DNA of 64,000 bases, from positions 248,001-312,000 of the forward strand of contig NZ_JADDXU010000007.1 of the NCBI RefSeq assembly GCF_015163075.1, read 5' to 3'. Under the pieces are notes generated by a model. The model searched no databases. It saw nothing but the letters and a program-made list of their open reading frames with translations, and had not been told where the DNA came from. This DNA comes from Streptomyces justiciae. GTDB lineage: Bacteria; Actinomycetota; Actinomycetes; Streptomycetales; Streptomycetaceae. Shown here one piece after another: positions 26,008 through 34,570 of the stretch (its first letter is position 1; every line of letters begins with the position of its first letter). The position numbers were made by a program, and so were the translations under genes.

Positions 26008-27612
26008 ATGAACCCGCGCCTGAATCCCTCGGCCCACGTCGACACCTTCGCGCGCGACCATCTCCCGCCCCCGGACCAGTGGCCCGAACTCGTCTTCGAT
26101 CTGCCGGAACTGCGGTACCCCGATCGGCTGAACTGTGCCGACGAGCTGCTGACCGGCCCGCCCGACGACCGGCCCGTGTTCCACACCCCGTCCGGCGACT
26201 CCTGGACGTACGGCACCCTGCGCGCCCGCGTGGACCGCCTCGCGCATCTCCTCACCGGCGAGCTGGGCGTCGTACCCGGCCATCGCGTCCTGCTGCGCGG
26301 CCCGACCACCCCGTGGCTGGCCGCCTGCTGGCTGGCCGTGCTGAAGGCGGGGGCGGTCGCCGTGACCGTACTGGCCCAGCAGCGGCCGCACGAGCTGGCC
26401 ACGATGTGCGAGATCGCGGAGATCGGGCACGCCCTGTGCGACATCCGGGCCGTGGACGACCTCGCCAAGGCCGAGATACCGGGGCTGCGGATCACGACGT
26501 ACGGCGGCGACGCCCCGGACGACCTGCTGAACCGGACGGCGCCGGACACCCCGTACCCGGCCGTGCGGACCTCCGCCGACGACGTGGCGCTGATCGCCTT
26601 CACCTCCGGCACCACCGGGCGCCCCAAGGGGTGCATGCACTTCCACCGGGACGTCCTCGCCATAGCCGACACCTTCGCCCGGCACGTGCTGCGGCCGCAC
26701 GCGGACGACGTCTTCGCCGGCAGTCCCCCGCTCGGCTTCACCTTCGGGCTCGGCGGGCTCGTCGTCTTCCCGATGCGGGCGGGCGCGAGCGCGCTCCTCC
26801 TCGAACAGGCCGGTCCCAGGCAGCTGTTGCCCGCCCTCGCCGAGCACCGGGTGTCCGTGCTGTTCACCGCGCCGACCGCGTACCGCGCGATGCTCGACGA
26901 GCTGGACGGGTACGACATCTCCGCGCTGCGCCGCTGTGTCTCCGCCGGCGAGAACCTGCCCGCCGCCACCTGGCGGGCCTGGCAGGAGCGGACCGGGCTG
27001 CGGATCATCAACGGCATCGGCGCGACCGAGCTGCTGCACATCTTCATCTCCGCCGCCGACGAGCAGATCCGGCCGGGGACCACCGGGGTGCCCGTACCCG
27101 GATGGCACGCGCGCGTGGTCGACGAGGAGGGACGGGACCGGCCCGACGGGGAACCGGGGCTGCTCGCCGTGCGCGGGCCGGTCGGGTGCCGGTATCTCGC
27201 CGATCCGCGGCAGGCCGAGTACGTGCGCTTCGGCTGGAACATCACCGGCGACACCTACGTCCGCGAGGCCGACGGCTACTTCCGGTACGTCGCCCGCGCG
27301 GACGACATGATCATCTCGGCCGGGTACAACATCGCGGGCCCCGAGGTCGAGGACGCGCTGCTCAGGCATCCGGACGTGGTGGAGGCCGCGGTGGTGGGGC
27401 GTTCCGACGAGGCACGCGGGCAGGTCGTGGTGGCGTACGCGGTCGTCAAGGAGGGCGCCGAACGGGATGCGGAAGCACTGCGCGCGTTCGTGAAGTCGGA
27501 GCTGGCGCCGTACAAATGCCCGCGCGAGATCGTCTTCCTGGACGCGCTCCCCCGCACCGCGACCGGCAAGCTCCAGCGATTCAGACTGCGCACCGAGGGT
27601 GACCAGCAGTGA
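26008..27612 (+). CDS. Benzoate-CoA-ligase-family AMP-forming ligase, probably 2-aminobenzoate-CoA ligase
   Basis: A 534-residue ANL-superfamily enzyme. The P-loop is F-T-S-G-T-T-G-R-P-K-G; G-I-G-A-T-E-L-L, Y-F-R-Y-V-A-R-A-D-D-M-I and catalytic Lys521 in T-A-T-G-K-L-Q follow in order. The N-terminal F-A-R-D-H-L-P-P and P-E-L-V-F are typical of the benzoate/2-aminobenzoate ligases. It would activate an aromatic acid to its CoA thioester. Anthranilate is proposed because the cluster encodes the fused monooxygenase/reductase. Start chosen at 26008 behind AAGGGGG; the upstream ATG-like start at 25930 lies in the promoter. Confidence 0.88.
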   Translation: MNPRLNPSAHVDTFARDHLPPPDQWPELVFDLPELRYPDRLNCADELLTGPPDDRPVFHTPSGDSWTYGTLRARVDRLAHLLTGELGVVPGHRVLLRGPTTPWLAACWLAVLKAGAVAVTVLAQQRPHELATMCEIAEIGHALCDIRAVDDLAKAEIPGLRITTYGGDAPDDLLNRTAPDTPYPAVRTSADDVALIAFTSGTTGRPKGCMHFHRDVLAIADTFARHVLRPHADDVFAGSPPLGFTFGLGGLVVFPMRAGASALLLEQAGPRQLLPALAEHRVSVLFTAPTAYRAMLDELDGYDISALRRCVSAGENLPAATWRAWQERTGLRIINGIGATELLHIFISAADEQIRPGTTGVPVPGWHARVVDEEGRDRPDGEPGLLAVRGPVGCRYLADPRQAEYVRFGWNITGDTYVREADGYFRYVARADDMIISAGYNIAGPEVEDALLRHPDVVEAAVVGRSDEARGQVVVAYAVVKEGAERDAEALRAFVKSELAPYKCPREIVFLDALPRTATGKLQRFRLRTEGDQQ

Positions 27613-27627
27613 TGCCGACGACCTAAG

Positions 27628-28440
27628 ATGATCAACGTGTCCGACCAGCATGCACCACGGTCTCTCATCGTCACGCTCTACGGCGCCTACGGCCGCTTCG
27701 TGCCCGGCCCGGTACCGGTCGCCGAGCTGATCCGGCTGCTGGCCGCGGTCGGCGTGGACGCGCCCTCCGTCAGATCCTCCGTGTCCCGGCTCAAACGCCG
27801 CGGGTTGCTCGTGCCCTCACGCACCGCGCAGGGCGCGGCCGGGTACGAACTCTCCCCCGACGCCCGCCAGTTGCTGGAGGACGGCGACCGCCGTATCTAC
27901 GCCGTCGCGCCGCCCGAGGACGAGGGCTGGGTCCTCGCGGTGTTCTCCGTACCGGAGTCGGAGCGGCAGAAGCGCCATGTGCTGCGCTCGCGCCTTGCCG
28001 GGCTCGGATTCGGAACCGCGGCGCCGGGTGTGTGGCTCGCGCCCGCGCGGCTGTACGAGGAGGCCCGGCACACCCTTGAGCGGCTGCGCCTCGATCCGTA
28101 CGTCGACTTCTTCCGCGGCGAGCACCTCGGCTTCGCCGCCACCGCCGACGCGGTCGCCCGCTGGTGGGACCTGGCGGCGATCGCCAAGGAGCACGACGCC
28201 TTCCTCGACCGGCACGCGCGCGTGCTGCACGCCTGGGAGGGCCGCGAGGACACCCCGCCCGAGGAGGCGTACCGCGATTACCTCCTCGCCCTGGACTCCT
28301 GGCGCCACCTCCCCTACACCGACCCCGGCCTGCCCGCCCGGCTGCTCCCCGAGGACTGGCCGGGCAGCCGCTCGGCGGCGGTGTTCCGGGGGCTGCACGC
28401 GCGGCTGCGGGACGCGGGGGCGGCTTTCGTGGGCGTGTGA
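27628..28440 (+). CDS. PaaX-family transcriptional regulator
   Basis: A 270-residue regulator with an N-terminal winged helix (S-L-I-V-T-L-Y-G-A-Y, then S-V-R-S-S-V-S-R-L-K-R-R-G-L-L) and the PaaX central and C-terminal domains (W-V-L-A-V-F-S-V-P-E, and L-D-S-W-R-H-L-P-Y-T-D-P-G-L-P near the end). PaaX proteins repress aromatic acyl-CoA pathways and are released by the CoA thioester. It lies 15 bp after the ligase gene on the same strand. The start is the ATG at 27628 or the GTG at 27637; neither has a strong ribosome site, so coupling to the ligase is likely. Confidence 0.9.
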   Translation: MINVSDQHAPRSLIVTLYGAYGRFVPGPVPVAELIRLLAAVGVDAPSVRSSVSRLKRRGLLVPSRTAQGAAGYELSPDARQLLEDGDRRIYAVAPPEDEGWVLAVFSVPESERQKRHVLRSRLAGLGFGTAAPGVWLAPARLYEEARHTLERLRLDPYVDFFRGEHLGFAATADAVARWWDLAAIAKEHDAFLDRHARVLHAWEGREDTPPEEAYRDYLLALDSWRHLPYTDPGLPARLLPEDWPGSRSAAVFRGLHARLRDAGAAFVGV

Positions 28441-28600
28441 TGCCGGGTGGTCACGCGGGTGCTCTCGCGGGTGATCCCGTGTGACCTCACACACAACACA
28501 GGTACCTAAGGGAACCCTCAGGTTCCTCTGTCCCTCTTCTCAAGTTTCTTACCTAGCGTCCCTCGGGTCGCCTGTCGGTAAGTGAAGAGGACTGTTGCGC
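28441..28600 (+). promoter_or_regulatory. Control region of the cysCDN operon
   Basis: No gene lies here. It holds a weak stem (28451-28459 with 28476-28484) that may end the PaaX transcript, the palindrome GTGTGACCTCACAC at 28479-28492, and a second hairpin GGAACC-CTCA-GGTTCC at 28511-28526. The palindrome is a candidate operator for the sulfate-activation operon; its protein is unknown. Confidence 0.4.
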
Positions 28601-29152
28601 ATGACCACCACGGCAAGGGCTCAGGGAGCCACCGTCTGGCTCACGGGGCTGCCGAGCGCGGGCAAGACCACCATTGCCCGGCACCTCGGTGAGCGGCTGA
28701 AGGCCGAGGGACATCGCGTGGAGGTCCTCGACGGCGACGAGATACGCCGCTTCCTCTCCGCGGGCCTCGGCTTCTCGCGCGAGGACCGCAACACCAACGT
28801 GCAGCGCATCGGCCTGGTCTCCGAGGTCCTCGCCCGCAACGGCGTCCTGTCCGTCGTCCCCGTCATCGCGCCCTACGCCGACAGCCGCGAGGCCGTCCGC
28901 AAACGGCACGAGGCGAGCGGGACGCCGTACATCGAGGTGCATGTCGCCACTCCGGTCGAGGTGTGCAGCGAGCGGGACGTGAAGGGGCTGTACGCCAAGC
29001 AGGCCGCGGGCGAGCTGTCGGGGCTGACCGGCGTCGACGACCCGTACGAGACGCCGGTGGACGCGGCGCTGGTCCTTCAGACCCAGTCGCAGACCCCGCA
29101 GGAGTCGGCCGACGCGGTGTACACCGTGCTGGCGGAGCGGGGGCTGGTGTGA
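28601..29152 (+). CDS. cysC: Adenylylsulfate (APS) kinase
   Basis: A 183-residue kinase that makes PAPS from APS and ATP. The P-loop is G-L-P-S-A-G-K-T-T; D-G-D-E-I-R-R-F-L, F-S-R-E-D-R-N-T-N and the lid-region R-D-V-K-G-L-Y-A-K are the family landmarks, and the length is normal for bacterial CysC. ATG 28601 is preferred behind GAGGA. The stop overlaps the cysD GTG start. In this window no cysH or sulfite reductase gene accompanies the operon, so PAPS might serve sulfotransferases or feed reduction genes elsewhere. Confidence 0.95.
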   Translation: MTTTARAQGATVWLTGLPSAGKTTIARHLGERLKAEGHRVEVLDGDEIRRFLSAGLGFSREDRNTNVQRIGLVSEVLARNGVLSVVPVIAPYADSREAVRKRHEASGTPYIEVHVATPVEVCSERDVKGLYAKQAAGELSGLTGVDDPYETPVDAALVLQTQSQTPQESADAVYTVLAERGLV

Positions 29153-30069
29153 GCGCCACGCCCACGGAAAGGACCTTCGCTCTCTCGCACTTGGACGCCC
29201 TGGAGTCCGAGGCCGTGCACATCTTCCGTGAGGTGGCGGGCGAGTTCGAGCGGCCGGTGATCCTGTTCTCCGGCGGCAAGGACTCCATCGTCATGCTGCA
29301 CCTGGCGCTCAAGGCGTTCGCCCCGGTCGCGATCCCCTTCTCGCTCCTCCATGTGGACACCGGGCACAACTTCCCCGAAGTGCTCGACTACCGCGACCGC
29401 ACGGTGGCGCGGCACGGTCTCCGTCTCCATGTGGCGTCCGTGCAGGACTACATCGACCGGGGCGTGCTCCGCGAGCGTCCCGACGGCACACGCAACCCGC
29501 TCCAGACCCTCCCGCTGACCGAGAAGATCCAGTCGGAGAAGTTCGACGCGGTCTTCGGCGGTGGCCGGCGGGACGAGGAGAAGGCCCGGGCGAAGGAGCG
29601 GGTGTTCTCGCTGCGGGACGAGTTCTCGCAGTGGGACCCGCGACGGCAGCGGCCCGAGCTGTGGAACCTGTACAACGGGCGGCATGCGCCGGGTGAGCAC
29701 GTACGGGTGTTCCCTTTGAGCAACTGGACCGAGCTGGACGTCTGGCAGTACATCGCCCGCGAGCGGATCGAACTCCCCGAGATCTACTACGCGCACCAGC
29801 GCGAGGTGTTCCGGCGCGGCGGGATGTGGCTGACCGCCGGTGAGTGGGGTGGGCCGAAGGGCGCGGAGACCGTGGAGAAGCGGCAGGTCCGCTATCGCAC
29901 GGTCGGCGACATGTCCTGCACGGGCGCGGTGGACTCCGACGCCGACACCATCGAGAAGGTGATCGCCGAGATCGCCGCGTCCCGGCTCACCGAGCGCGGC
30001 GCGACCCGCGCCGACGACAAGATGTCCGAGGCCGCGATGGAAGACCGCAAGCGCGAAGGGTATTTCTAG
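29149..30069 (+). CDS. cysD: Sulfate adenylyltransferase small subunit
   Basis: A 306-residue CysD of the PAPS-reductase fold. S-G-G-K-D-S at about residue 42-47 is the PP-loop that binds ATP; V-D-T-G-H-N-F-P-E, G-G-R-R-D-E-E-K-A-R-A-K-E-R and the C-terminal K-M-S-E-A-A-M-E-D-R-K-R-E-G-Y-F are typical. With CysN it forms the GTP-driven ATP sulfurylase. The GTG start overlaps the cysC stop (GTGTGA), and cysN starts 2 bp after its stop. Confidence 0.96.
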   Translation: MSATPTERTFALSHLDALESEAVHIFREVAGEFERPVILFSGGKDSIVMLHLALKAFAPVAIPFSLLHVDTGHNFPEVLDYRDRTVARHGLRLHVASVQDYIDRGVLRERPDGTRNPLQTLPLTEKIQSEKFDAVFGGGRRDEEKARAKERVFSLRDEFSQWDPRRQRPELWNLYNGRHAPGEHVRVFPLSNWTELDVWQYIARERIELPEIYYAHQREVFRRGGMWLTAGEWGGPKGAETVEKRQVRYRTVGDMSCTGAVDSDADTIEKVIAEIAASRLTERGATRADDKMSEAAMEDRKREGYF

Positions 30070-30071
30070 AC

Positions 30072-31283
30072 ATGACCGTCAACACGACCGTTGACACGCT
30101 TCGGTTCGCCACCGCGGGCTCCGTCGACGACGGCAAGTCCACCCTCGTGGGCCGCCTGTTGCACGACTCCAAGTCGGTGCTCGCCGACCAGTTGGAGGCC
30201 GTCGAGCGCGCGTCCGCGTCGCGCGGCCAGGAGGGCCCCGACCTCGCGCTCCTCACGGACGGCCTGCGCGCCGAGCGCGAGCAGGGCATCACGATCGACG
30301 TGGCGTACCGCTACTTCGCCACCGCCAAGCGCCGGTTCATCCTCGCCGACACCCCCGGCCATGTGCAGTACACCCGCAACATGGTCACCGGCGCCTCAAC
30401 CGCCGAGCTGACGATCATCCTCGTCGACGCCCGCAACGGCGTGGTCGAGCAGACGCGTCGCCATGCCGCGATCGCCGCCCTGCTCCGCGTCCCGCACGTC
30501 GTCCTGGCCGTCAACAAGATGGACCTCGTCGGGTACGAGGAGAAGGAGTTCCAGCGGATCGTCGAGGACTTCGCCGGTGACGCGGCCGAGTTGGGGCTGC
30601 CGTCCTTCACACCGATCCCGGTCTCCGCGCTCGTCGGCGACAACGTGGTGGACCGCTCGACGAGCATGGACTGGTACGAGGGCCCGGCGCTGCTGGAGTT
30701 CCTGGAGAACGTGCCGGTCGGCGTCGAGGCCACGGACGCGCCCGCCCGCTTCCCCGTCCAGTACGTCATCCGGGACGGCGAAGTCCGCCACTACGCGGGC
30801 CAGTTGGTGTCCGGTGCGCTGCGGGTCGGCGACCGGGTCACCGTCCATCCGTCCGGCGAGACCTCCGAGATCACCGGCATCGACGTGCTCGGTACCCCGG
30901 CGGAGGTGGCGTACGCCCCGCAGTCCATCGGGGTGCGCCTCGCAGACCAACGGGACGTCTCGCGTGGCGACATGATCACGGCCGGGGTCGATGTGCCGGC
31001 GCTCACCCGGGACGTCCGGGCGGCCGTCTGCCATCTGGCCGACCGTCCGCTGCGGGTCGGCGACCGCGTCCTGGTGCGGCACACCACGCGGACCGTCAAG
31101 GCGATCGTCCAGGAGCTGGGCGGGGCAGCCGAGTTGGGCGCGAACGACCTGGGCCGCGTGGTGCTGCGCACGGCCGAGCCGCTCGCCCTGGACGACTACG
31201 CGGTCTCCCGACGCACCGGCGCGTTCATCCTGATCGACCCGGCGGACGGGGCGACGCTGACGGCGGGAATGGTCGAGCTCTAG
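30072..31283 (+). CDS. cysN: Sulfate adenylyltransferase GTPase subunit
   Basis: A 403-residue EF-Tu-like GTPase. G1 is G-S-V-D-D-G-K-S-T-L, G3 D-T-P-G-H-V-Q-Y-T-R-N-M, G4 N-K-M-D-L and G5 S-A-L; two beta-barrel domains follow. It couples GTP hydrolysis to APS synthesis by CysD. It lacks a fused C-terminal APS kinase, consistent with the separate cysC. At 403 residues it is somewhat short for the family, but all GTPase motifs are intact. Convergent with the fused monooxygenase/reductase gene, 15 bp away. Confidence 0.95.
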   Translation: MTVNTTVDTLRFATAGSVDDGKSTLVGRLLHDSKSVLADQLEAVERASASRGQEGPDLALLTDGLRAEREQGITIDVAYRYFATAKRRFILADTPGHVQYTRNMVTGASTAELTIILVDARNGVVEQTRRHAAIAALLRVPHVVLAVNKMDLVGYEEKEFQRIVEDFAGDAAELGLPSFTPIPVSALVGDNVVDRSTSMDWYEGPALLEFLENVPVGVEATDAPARFPVQYVIRDGEVRHYAGQLVSGALRVGDRVTVHPSGETSEITGIDVLGTPAEVAYAPQSIGVRLADQRDVSRGDMITAGVDVPALTRDVRAAVCHLADRPLRVGDRVLVRHTTRTVKAIVQELGGAAELGANDLGRVVLRTAEPLALDDYAVSRRTGAFILIDPADGATLTAGMVEL

Positions 31284-31298
31284 CTTTCAAAGGTGCCC

Positions 31299-33656
31299 TC
31301 AAGTCCCCAGTGTCAGCCGGGGCTTGGGGGCGTCCGTGCGTCCGGTCTGCGGGCGGCGACTGCCCGCCCGGTACGGGTCCGGCCAGACGACGCCGGGTCC
31401 GTCGTACCCCTGCTCGGCGGCGGCGTGCAGCGTCCAGTGCGGGTCGTAGAGGTGGGGGCGGGCGAGGGCGCACAGGTCCGTACGTCCGGCCAGGATCAGG
31501 GAGTTGACGTCGTCCCAGGAGGAGATCGCGCCGACCGCGATCACCGGGATGCCGGTCTCGTGGCGGATACGGTCGGCGAAGGGCGTCTGGTACGACCGCC
31601 CGAACTCCGGCCGCTCCTCGGAGACGACCTGCCCGGTCGACACGTCGATCGCGTCGGCGCCGTGCGCGGCGAAGGCGCGGGCGATCTCGACGGCGTCCTC
31701 GGCCGTCGTCCCGCCCTCGGCCCAGTCGGTGGCGGAGATGCGGACGGTCATGGGCCGTTCGTCGGGCCATACGCCCCTGATGGCGTCGAAGACTTCGAGG
31801 GGGAAGCGCAGGCGCTTGGCGAGCGTGCCGCCGTAGGCGTCGGTGCGCTGGTTGGTGAGCGGGGAGAGGAAGCCGGAGAGCAGGTAGCCGTGCGCGCAGT
31901 GGAGTTCGAGGAGGTCGAAGCCCGCGCGGGCGGCCCGCCAGGCGGCGGCCGTGAACTGCTCGCGCAGGTCGGTGAGTTGGGCGCGGGTGAGTTCGCGCGG
32001 CGTCTGGTTGGCGGGTTTGTACGGGAGCGCCGACGCGGCCACGAGAGGCCAGTTGCCGTCGGGCAGTGGTTCGTCCATGCCCTCCCACATCAGCTTGGTC
32101 GAGCCCTTGCGGCCGGAGTGGCCGAGCTGCACGCCGATCGCGGTGCCCGGCGACTGGGTGTGCACGAAGTCGGTGATCCGCTTCCAGCCCTCGGCCTGCT
32201 TGCCGTTGTAGAGGCCAGTGCAGCCGGGGGTGATGCGCCCCTCCTCGCTCACGCACACCATCTCGGTCATCACCAGGCCCGCGCCGCCGAGCGCCCGTGC
32301 GCCCAGGTGGACGAGGTGGAAGTCGCCGGGGAGACCGTCGGTGGCGGAGTACATGTCCATGGGTGAGACCACGACCCGGTTGCGCAGGGTCAGCCCGCGC
32401 AGCCGGAACGGCGTGAACATCGGGGGCGTGCCGGGCGGGCAGCCGAACTCTCGCTCCACCGCGCCCGTGAAGTGGGCGTCGCGAAGGCGCAGGTTGTCGT
32501 GGGTGACGCGGCGGCTGCGGGTGAGGAGGTTGAACGCGAACTGGCGTGGCGGCTGGTCGAGATAGCGGCCCAGGTCCTCGAACCACTCCAGGCTGGCGCG
32601 GGCTGCGCGCTGCGTGGAGGCGACGACGGGTTTGCGTTCGTCTTCGTAGGCCTGGAGTGCCGTGGGCAGGTCCGGTTGCTCCTCCAGACAGGCGGCGAGG
32701 GCGAGGGCGTCCTCGACGGCGAGTTTGGTGCCGGAGCCGATGGAGAAGTGCGCGGTGTGGGCGGCGTCGCCGAGCAGCACGGTGTTGCCGTGGGACCAGT
32801 GCGCGTTGACGACCGTACGGAAGGTGGTCCAGGCCGAGTTGTTGGAGCGCAGCGGCCTGCCGCCGAGGGCGTCCGTGAAGATCTTGGCGCAGCGGTCGAG
32901 GGAACCCTGGGTGTCGAGTTCCGCGAAACCGGCCGCCCGCCAGACCTCTTCGCGCATCTCGACGATCACGGTGGAGGCGTCGGGCGCGTACGGATAGCCG
33001 TGCAGTTGCATCACGCCGTGTTCGGTCTCGGCGATCTCGAAGCGGAAGGCCTCGAAGGCGAAGTCGGCGGCGAGCCAGATGTAGCGGCAGCGGTGGGTGG
33101 TGATCTGGGGGCGGAAGGTTTGCCGGTGCGCCTCGCGGGTGCTGCTGTTGACTCCGTCGGCGGCGATGACGAGGTCGTGGGTCTCGGCGAGGTCGGGCGG
33201 GGCCTCGGTGCGGAAGCGGAGGTCGACGCCGAGGTCGTGGCAGCGGGCGTGGAGGATCTCCAGGAGGCGTTTGCGGCCTAGGGCTGCGAAGCCGTGTCCT
33301 CCGGAGGTGTGGCGGGTTCCTCGGTGGACGATGTCGATGTCGTCCCAGCGGATGAAGTGCTGTTGGAGGGCCTCGTAGACCACTGGGTCGGCGTGTTCTA
33401 TGCCGCCCAGGGTTTCGTCGGAGAGGACCACTCCGAAGCCGAAGGTGTCGTCGGGGGCGTTGCGTTCCCAGACGGTGACTTCGCGGGCGGGGTCGCGGCG
33501 TTTGAGCAACGCTGCTGCGTAGAGCCCGCCGGGGCCGCCGCCGATGATCGCGATTCGTGGGGGGTGGCTGGGCGTTGTCGGCGGCTGCGGGTCCGTCGTG
33601 GCTTGTCGCGCAGTTCCCCGCGCCCCTAGCGGCACCGCAGTCACCGGCCTTGCCAT
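31299..33656 (-). CDS. Fused FAD monooxygenase/Old-Yellow-type reductase (2-aminobenzoyl-CoA monooxygenase/reductase type)
   Basis: A 785-residue bifunctional flavoprotein. The N-terminal half (about 34-405) is a salicylate-hydroxylase-like monooxygenase with I-I-G-G-G-P-G-G-L-Y, D-L-V-I-A-A-D-G and L-L-G-D-A-A-H-T-A. The C-terminal half (from about 411) is an FMN NADH oxidoreductase of the OYE family with M-F-T-P-F-R-L-R and Q-L-G-H-S-G-R. In Azoarcus this fusion hydroxylates and reduces 2-aminobenzoyl-CoA; a near relative is salicylyl-CoA 5-hydroxylase. The neighbouring RidA, dehydrogenase and hydratase favour the first. The proposed start overlaps the hydratase stop by 16 bp; residues about 10-30 are encoded by a Streptomyces dispersed repeat, so the native start could be later. 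Confidence 0.88.
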   Translation of the reverse strand: MARPVTAVPLGARGTARQATTDPQPPTTPSHPPRIAIIGGGPGGLYAAALLKRRDPAREVTVWERNAPDDTFGFGVVLSDETLGGIEHADPVVYEALQQHFIRWDDIDIVHRGTRHTSGGHGFAALGRKRLLEILHARCHDLGVDLRFRTEAPPDLAETHDLVIAADGVNSSTREAHRQTFRPQITTHRCRYIWLAADFAFEAFRFEIAETEHGVMQLHGYPYAPDASTVIVEMREEVWRAAGFAELDTQGSLDRCAKIFTDALGGRPLRSNNSAWTTFRTVVNAHWSHGNTVLLGDAAHTAHFSIGSGTKLAVEDALALAACLEEQPDLPTALQAYEDERKPVVASTQRAARASLEWFEDLGRYLDQPPRQFAFNLLTRSRRVTHDNLRLRDAHFTGAVEREFGCPPGTPPMFTPFRLRGLTLRNRVVVSPMDMYSATDGLPGDFHLVHLGARALGGAGLVMTEMVCVSEEGRITPGCTGLYNGKQAEGWKRITDFVHTQSPGTAIGVQLGHSGRKGSTKLMWEGMDEPLPDGNWPLVAASALPYKPANQTPRELTRAQLTDLREQFTAAAWRAARAGFDLLELHCAHGYLLSGFLSPLTNQRTDAYGGTLAKRLRFPLEVFDAIRGVWPDERPMTVRISATDWAEGGTTAEDAVEIARAFAAHGADAIDVSTGQVVSEERPEFGRSYQTPFADRIRHETGIPVIAVGAISSWDDVNSLILAGRTDLCALARPHLYDPHWTLHAAAEQGYDGPGVVWPDPYRAGSRRPQTGRTDAPKPRLTLGT
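33595..33640. repeat. Streptomyces-type dispersed GC hairpin repeat inside a coding N-terminus
   Basis: On the minus strand the run includes GGGGCGCGGGGAACTGCGCG followed by ACAAGCC and a CCCGCAGCCGCC tail, a sequence familiar as a short dispersed intergenic element in Streptomyces genomes. CGCGCAGTTCCCCGCGCC is self-complementary at its ends. Here it sits between the hydratase stop and the first flavin-binding strand of the next gene. Confidence 0.6.
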
Positions 33657-34468
33657 TTCGGGGTCCGCTTCTCCTTGAATGCCTTGTGGAACTCCGCGTA
33701 ATCCTCGCCGTTCATCAGCAACGCCTGTGTGGATGCGTCCAGCTCCACACTCGCCGCCAACGGCATGTCCAGTTCCGCCGTGAGCAGGGCCTTTGTCTGG
33801 GCGTAGGCCAGGGCGGGGCCGTCGGCCAGGCGGCGGGCCAGGGTCTGGGCTGCCTCGTCCGCTCGGCCCTCGTCGGTGAGTTCGCTGATCAGGCCGATGC
33901 GTTCCGCCTCCGGTGCGCGGACCGGGTCGCCCAGCATCAGCAGGCGGGTCGCGTGGCCGAGGCCGACCACTCTGGGCAGCAGGTAGGCCGCGCCCATGTC
34001 GCCGCCGGACAGGCCCACCCGCGTGAACAGGAAGGCGAACCGGGCGGTCGGGTCGGCCACCCGGAAGTCCGCGGCGAGGGCGAGGACCGCCCCCGCGCCG
34101 GCCGCCACGCCGTGGACCGCCGCGATCACCGGGAACGGGCACTCCCGTACGGCCCGCACGACCTGCCCTGTCATCCGGTTGAAGTCGAGGAGCTGGGCCG
34201 TGTCCATCGACAGGGTCGCGCCGATGATCTCGTCGACGTCGCCGCCGGAGCAGAAGCCACGTCCCTCACCGGCCAGGACGAGGGCTCGCACCGAGCGCTC
34301 CCGCGACAGTTCGGCGAGGAGGTCGCGCAGGTCGGCGTAGGCGCCGAAGGTGAGCGCGTTGAGTTTGTCGGGGCGGGCGAGGGTGACGGTGCCGACGCCC
34401 TCGGTCAGGTCCACCCGCAGATGCTCCCAGCGGGCGGTTCGGGCGGCGGAGCCGGTGAAGGGACTCAT
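33641..34468 (-). CDS. Enoyl-CoA hydratase/isomerase family protein
   Basis: A 275-residue crotonase-fold enzyme. The first oxyanion strand is L-V-L-A-G-E-G-R-G-F-C-S-G-G-D-V-D-E, the second A-A-V-H-G-V-A-A-G-A-G, and the C-terminal part ends in K-E-K-R-T-P-K-W-Q. It would hydrate or cleave a ring or open-chain enoyl-CoA in the aminobenzoate pathway. The ATG at 34468 has GGGGAGG 8 nt upstream; the longer frame to 34537 runs into the promoter. It is the first gene of a leftward operon with the fused monooxygenase/reductase. Confidence 0.92.
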   Translation of the reverse strand: MSPFTGSAARTARWEHLRVDLTEGVGTVTLARPDKLNALTFGAYADLRDLLAELSRERSVRALVLAGEGRGFCSGGDVDEIIGATLSMDTAQLLDFNRMTGQVVRAVRECPFPVIAAVHGVAAGAGAVLALAADFRVADPTARFAFLFTRVGLSGGDMGAAYLLPRVVGLGHATRLLMLGDPVRAPEAERIGLISELTDEGRADEAAQTLARRLADGPALAYAQTKALLTAELDMPLAASVELDASTQALLMNGEDYAEFHKAFKEKRTPKWQGR

Positions 34469-34521
34469 GCGTGCGGCCTCCCCAGGTGAGGTGCGCTCTA
34501 CCCGCGCTCTACGCGCTCTGC

Positions 34522-34570
34522 CCTTCGAAGCTATCACTCATCTTTGACTGTCGTCACGAGGCCGCGATAA
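34522..34570 (-). promoter_or_regulatory. Promoter of the hydratase-monooxygenase operon with shared 14-bp element
   Basis: The minus-strand GTGACGACAGTCAA (34557-34544) is identical to that at 25943-25930, and in both a GATAGC/GATATC -10-like hexamer follows after exactly 8 bp. Distance to the translation start is 76 bp here and 71 bp there. This is strong internal evidence for co-regulation. The remainder of 34571-34774 shows no gene. Confidence 0.65.

Noticed and set aside
24334..27651. 1105-codon minus-strand frame
   Set aside because: Only its last 132 codons (RidA) are real; the rest is a shadow of the ligase and dehydrogenase genes.
28601..31283. cysCDN operon as a mobile insertion with flanking repeats
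   Set aside because: No target duplication, inverted ends or integrase were seen at 28441-28600 or 31284-31298, so insertion stays only a hypothesis.
31299..34142. 947-residue version of the fused monooxygenase/reductase
   Set aside because: The extra N-terminus overlaps the hydratase gene out of frame; the flavin-binding strand begins shortly after the start chosen at 33656.
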